From Populus alba (lineage: Eukaryota > Streptophyta > Magnoliopsida > Malpighiales > Salicaceae), in NCBI RefSeq assembly GCF_005239225.2, contig NC_133289.1, positions 6,021,501 through 6,085,500 of the forward strand: 64,000 bases of DNA, given 5' to 3'. The position numbers were made by a program, and so were the translations under genes. The notes below the pieces were generated by a model. It ran no database searches. It was given only the letters and a program-made list of their open reading frames with translations, and had not been told where the DNA came from. Below, piece by piece: positions 62,401 to 64,000 of the stretch. Positions within the stretch are counted from its first letter, which is position 1, and every line of letters begins with the position of its first letter.

Positions 62401-63990
62401 ACCTGGTGCATATATATAACAAGAAAAGGAATGTAAGATAAGAACAGTAAAACAATACATAAAATCAATGAGAAATACTTGTGGTAGACTTACCCCACCA
62501 ATTTCCTCCAAAGCATTATGATTATGATCTCTCGTGATTGTAGAAAGTTGATCTTGGCTAATTCCAAAATCACCAACTGGGGGTGGCAGAATGTCTAATT
62601 CTGCAGTTCCTGTCAACCACAAATTCCAGTTAGTTCACATACAACCAGCATGGCACAACATTCAGAACCATGCTACTTGTGACAAGAACACAATTAAAAG
62701 CCTGTAGGGCACTGAACATCTCAGACAAAAACAGATAAATCATAAAATACCCATTCAATTAAAACTTGACACACCAAAAGATGAACATGAAATCGATCAC
62801 AATACCCAATACATAACTTCAAAACTGCTGCAGTACCACTACACCAGAGTAACCTTCAATTAAAATGAGAAACATGGAATACAAATAAAAAATAAATACG
62901 ACCAAGAAAAAGGAAGGCCTGAGATTTCTAGAAGGATACAATGCCCTCTCTTGAACTAACATTGAGTGAACAAAAAAGAAACATGAGGAAAAAATGAAAC
63001 AAAGAAATGATTAAACGACCAAACAGCATATCTGAGATTTTGAACAAAAAAATGATATGCAATACTGCATAATACAGCAAACGAAAAGGAACACAACAGA
63101 TACAAACAGAAGTGAGTGAAAGAGTGATGAAAAAGGAAATTAACAACCACCCTAGTCGAAGTAATTGAAACGAGAACTCCAATAGATAGTGAAAACATGT
63201 AATGGTAATCATTCATCCATAAGAAAAAAAATCAAACATAACCATCGTTGCAGCCTAATTAAAACATATCATACTGCTTTTACAAAATCGCAAGCAAGCC
63301 GCGTTAAGGATTGTAAATGAGCAAAAAAAAGGGTACCATTTACTCTTTTCCCCGCTTCTTTGAAAAGATATGCGGCCTAATCAAATCCAAAAAAGAAACA
63401 TAAATTAACAAAACATAACCTCCTGCAATTAAAAAATAAAATCCAAAGCGTTATTTACCAGTATAGCTTGAGCATGTGCTCTTATCTTCCTTAATATTTG
63501 CTGTTTCTCTTCTTCCTTTTTCAAGTCCAATGTATACCGGAATCTTCTAGAAGCATTAAGTACAAGCGCAGCTTGCTACAAAATCCACATTTACATTACT
63601 TGTTTTTTAAAAAATAGAACTTCAAAGATTAAATAAAAAAGATGTGATTAATTAACTATTATTTTCATTAATAGCTTACTCAAAACAAACAAAATAAAAT
63701 AAAATATACACACTGTTATTTTCATTAATACAAGATTACTTTCCCTAATTACTAAAAACTAATCACCATCCCTAAAAAACGGAAAATAATATAAAAAAAT
63801 AAAACAGAGAGATTCGAGTACGTACCCGCCATCGTCGGAGGCGGTCGATGGAGGCGTTTTTGGTGCTGGGGATATCAAAAGGATCCGACGAGTCGCCGTC
63901 GGCGTCATCAAAGCCAGTAGACCGACTTCCTCCGGCTTCCAAATCATCTCGCCGTCTTCTATACGGCGAGCTTTTGAACAAACTTGTCAT
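50428..63990 (-). CDS. ACA10: Autoinhibited P-type IIB Ca2+-ATPase, ACA8/ACA10 group
   Basis: A calmodulin-activated pump that exports Ca2+ at the plasma membrane. The 34 exons, read leftward, start and end at: 63990-63826, 63575-63459, 63376-63337, 62609-62494, 62402-62271, 62134-62045, 61572-61503, 60418-60348, 60266-60183, 60096-60019, 59934-59863, 58241-58158, 58081-57999, 57919-57811, 57735-57680, 57385-57343, 57265-57182, 57063-56926, 56817-56752, 56664-56566, 55785-55675, 55457-55287, 55031-54972, 53779-53615, 53502-53386, 52916-52818, 52646-52509, 52420-52320, 51676-51631, 51486-51352, 51199-51092, 51004-50913, 50621-50524 and 50438-50428. Phases agree throughout and give 1082 residues. 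The calmodulin-binding/autoinhibitory site is N-terminal (about residues 46-80, with [20 protein letters not shown]). Catalytic motifs are TGES in exon 10, PEGLPLAV, phosphorylated D489 in DKTGTLT, KGAAE, TGDN and [10 protein letters not shown]. Residue length fits ACA8/9/10. The symbol rests on neighbours matching those recalled for At4g29900. Confidence 0.93.
51951..52150. repeat. Two-copy tandem repeat in an ACA intron, period about 99 bp
   Basis: CATAAGTCAGGTTCAAGAAT followed by CAAACTAAAAACAAAGCCAT begins at 51981 and again at 52080. Each copy is preceded by a G-rich GGGGGGA tract and followed by AGTCCAGATGAGAT. It lies in the intron between exons 28 and 29. Confidence 0.9.
55794..56276. 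repeat. Two-copy tandem repeat in an ACA intron, period 243 bp
   Basis: ATGAAACAGTTTGTAAA starts copies at 55794 and 56037. Both run through AGTTCACAATTTTCAATTTA, TTCTAGCCTGCATAAAAAAT, GAGCTTCTGAATTGCTTAGA and GTTTTATTCGCCAGCCAAAA to GTTCAAATGA, with few substitutions. It lies in the intron between exons 20 and 21, immediately upstream of the exon 21 acceptor. Confidence 0.93.
58779..59682. repeat. Two-copy tandem repeat in an ACA intron, period 432 bp
   Basis: TTTTACATAGATATTCTTCT starts copies at 58779 and 59211. Both run through CAGATCCTATTCTGTCTAGA, CACTTACAACATCCATTT, TCTAATTTxxAAGCAGATTT-like text and AAGCCCTTGGTCCCTTA to a CAGCACAT…CTATCT end. Copy 2 is about 40 bp longer through an insert near 59446-59485. 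It lies in the 1.6-kb intron between exons 11 and 12. Confidence 0.92.
60987..60998. repeat. Short (TA)n tract in an ACA intron
   Basis: A short alternating TA run in the intron between exons 7 and 8. Confidence 0.6.
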
Positions 63991-64000
63991 TGAGTTATTT

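Noticed and set aside
1..64000. CRISPR arrays, operons, tRNA or rRNA genes
   Set aside because: This is eukaryotic nuclear DNA with spliced genes; no regularly spaced repeat-spacer array and no defensible tRNA or rRNA sequence was seen.

Overview
The window is AT-rich plant nuclear DNA from a eudicot. Genes are widely spaced and intron-rich, and the spaces between them hold decayed transposons and AT-rich simple repeats. The gene content fits a woody rosid such as poplar or willow. That placement is an inference from protein character and repeat style, not a database result.

Layout from left to right. (1) 284-649 (-): an intronless SIAMESE-RELATED-type CDK inhibitor. (2) About 2.6-5.2 kb: transposon debris, with a decayed Copia reverse transcriptase on the minus strand interrupted by a 1274-bp foldback DNA transposon that keeps an exact 8-bp target duplication. 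(3) 9600-10776 (-): a three-exon group IId WRKY factor. (4) 10.9-17.9 kb: no gene recognised. (5) 17941-24007 (-): a seven-exon nucleotide-sugar/triose-phosphate translocator family transporter with a 3.2-kb intron. (6) 28579-33735 (+): a nearly intact young Ty1/Copia retrotransposon with very short 115-bp LTRs, a 5-bp target duplication and one frame break. (7) 34409-34933 (+): OSTC/DC2, a subunit of the ER oligosaccharyltransferase. (8) 36154-40406 (-): a plant intracellular Ras-group LRR protein. (9) 45587-48623 (+): choline monooxygenase, ten exons. (10) 50428-63990 (-): a type IIB autoinhibited Ca2+-ATPase of the ACA8/ACA10 group, 34 exons, with its start codon only 10 bp inside the right edge.

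I assembled every multi-exon gene by hand from GT/AG junctions and checked that the reading phase was kept across each one. Coding lengths come out at 301 aa (WRKY), 381 aa (transporter), 366 aa (LRR), 424 aa (CMO) and 1082 aa (ACA), all within normal size for their families. The four genes OSTC-PIRL-CMO-ACA lie in the order I recall for Arabidopsis At4g29870-At4g29880-At4g29890-At4g29900, so the right half looks like an old conserved gene block. The genes share no obvious pathway. They cover cell-cycle control, transcription, Golgi/ER transport and glycosylation, scaffolding, osmoprotectant synthesis and calcium export.

I found no convincing new biological system. The observations most worth checking are the nested transposon at 3.1-5.2 kb, the compact Copia element with an RGG-rich Gag tail and no zinc knuckle, the run of local tandem duplications inside introns of the Ca2+-ATPase gene, and the 11-bp terminal coding exon of that gene.
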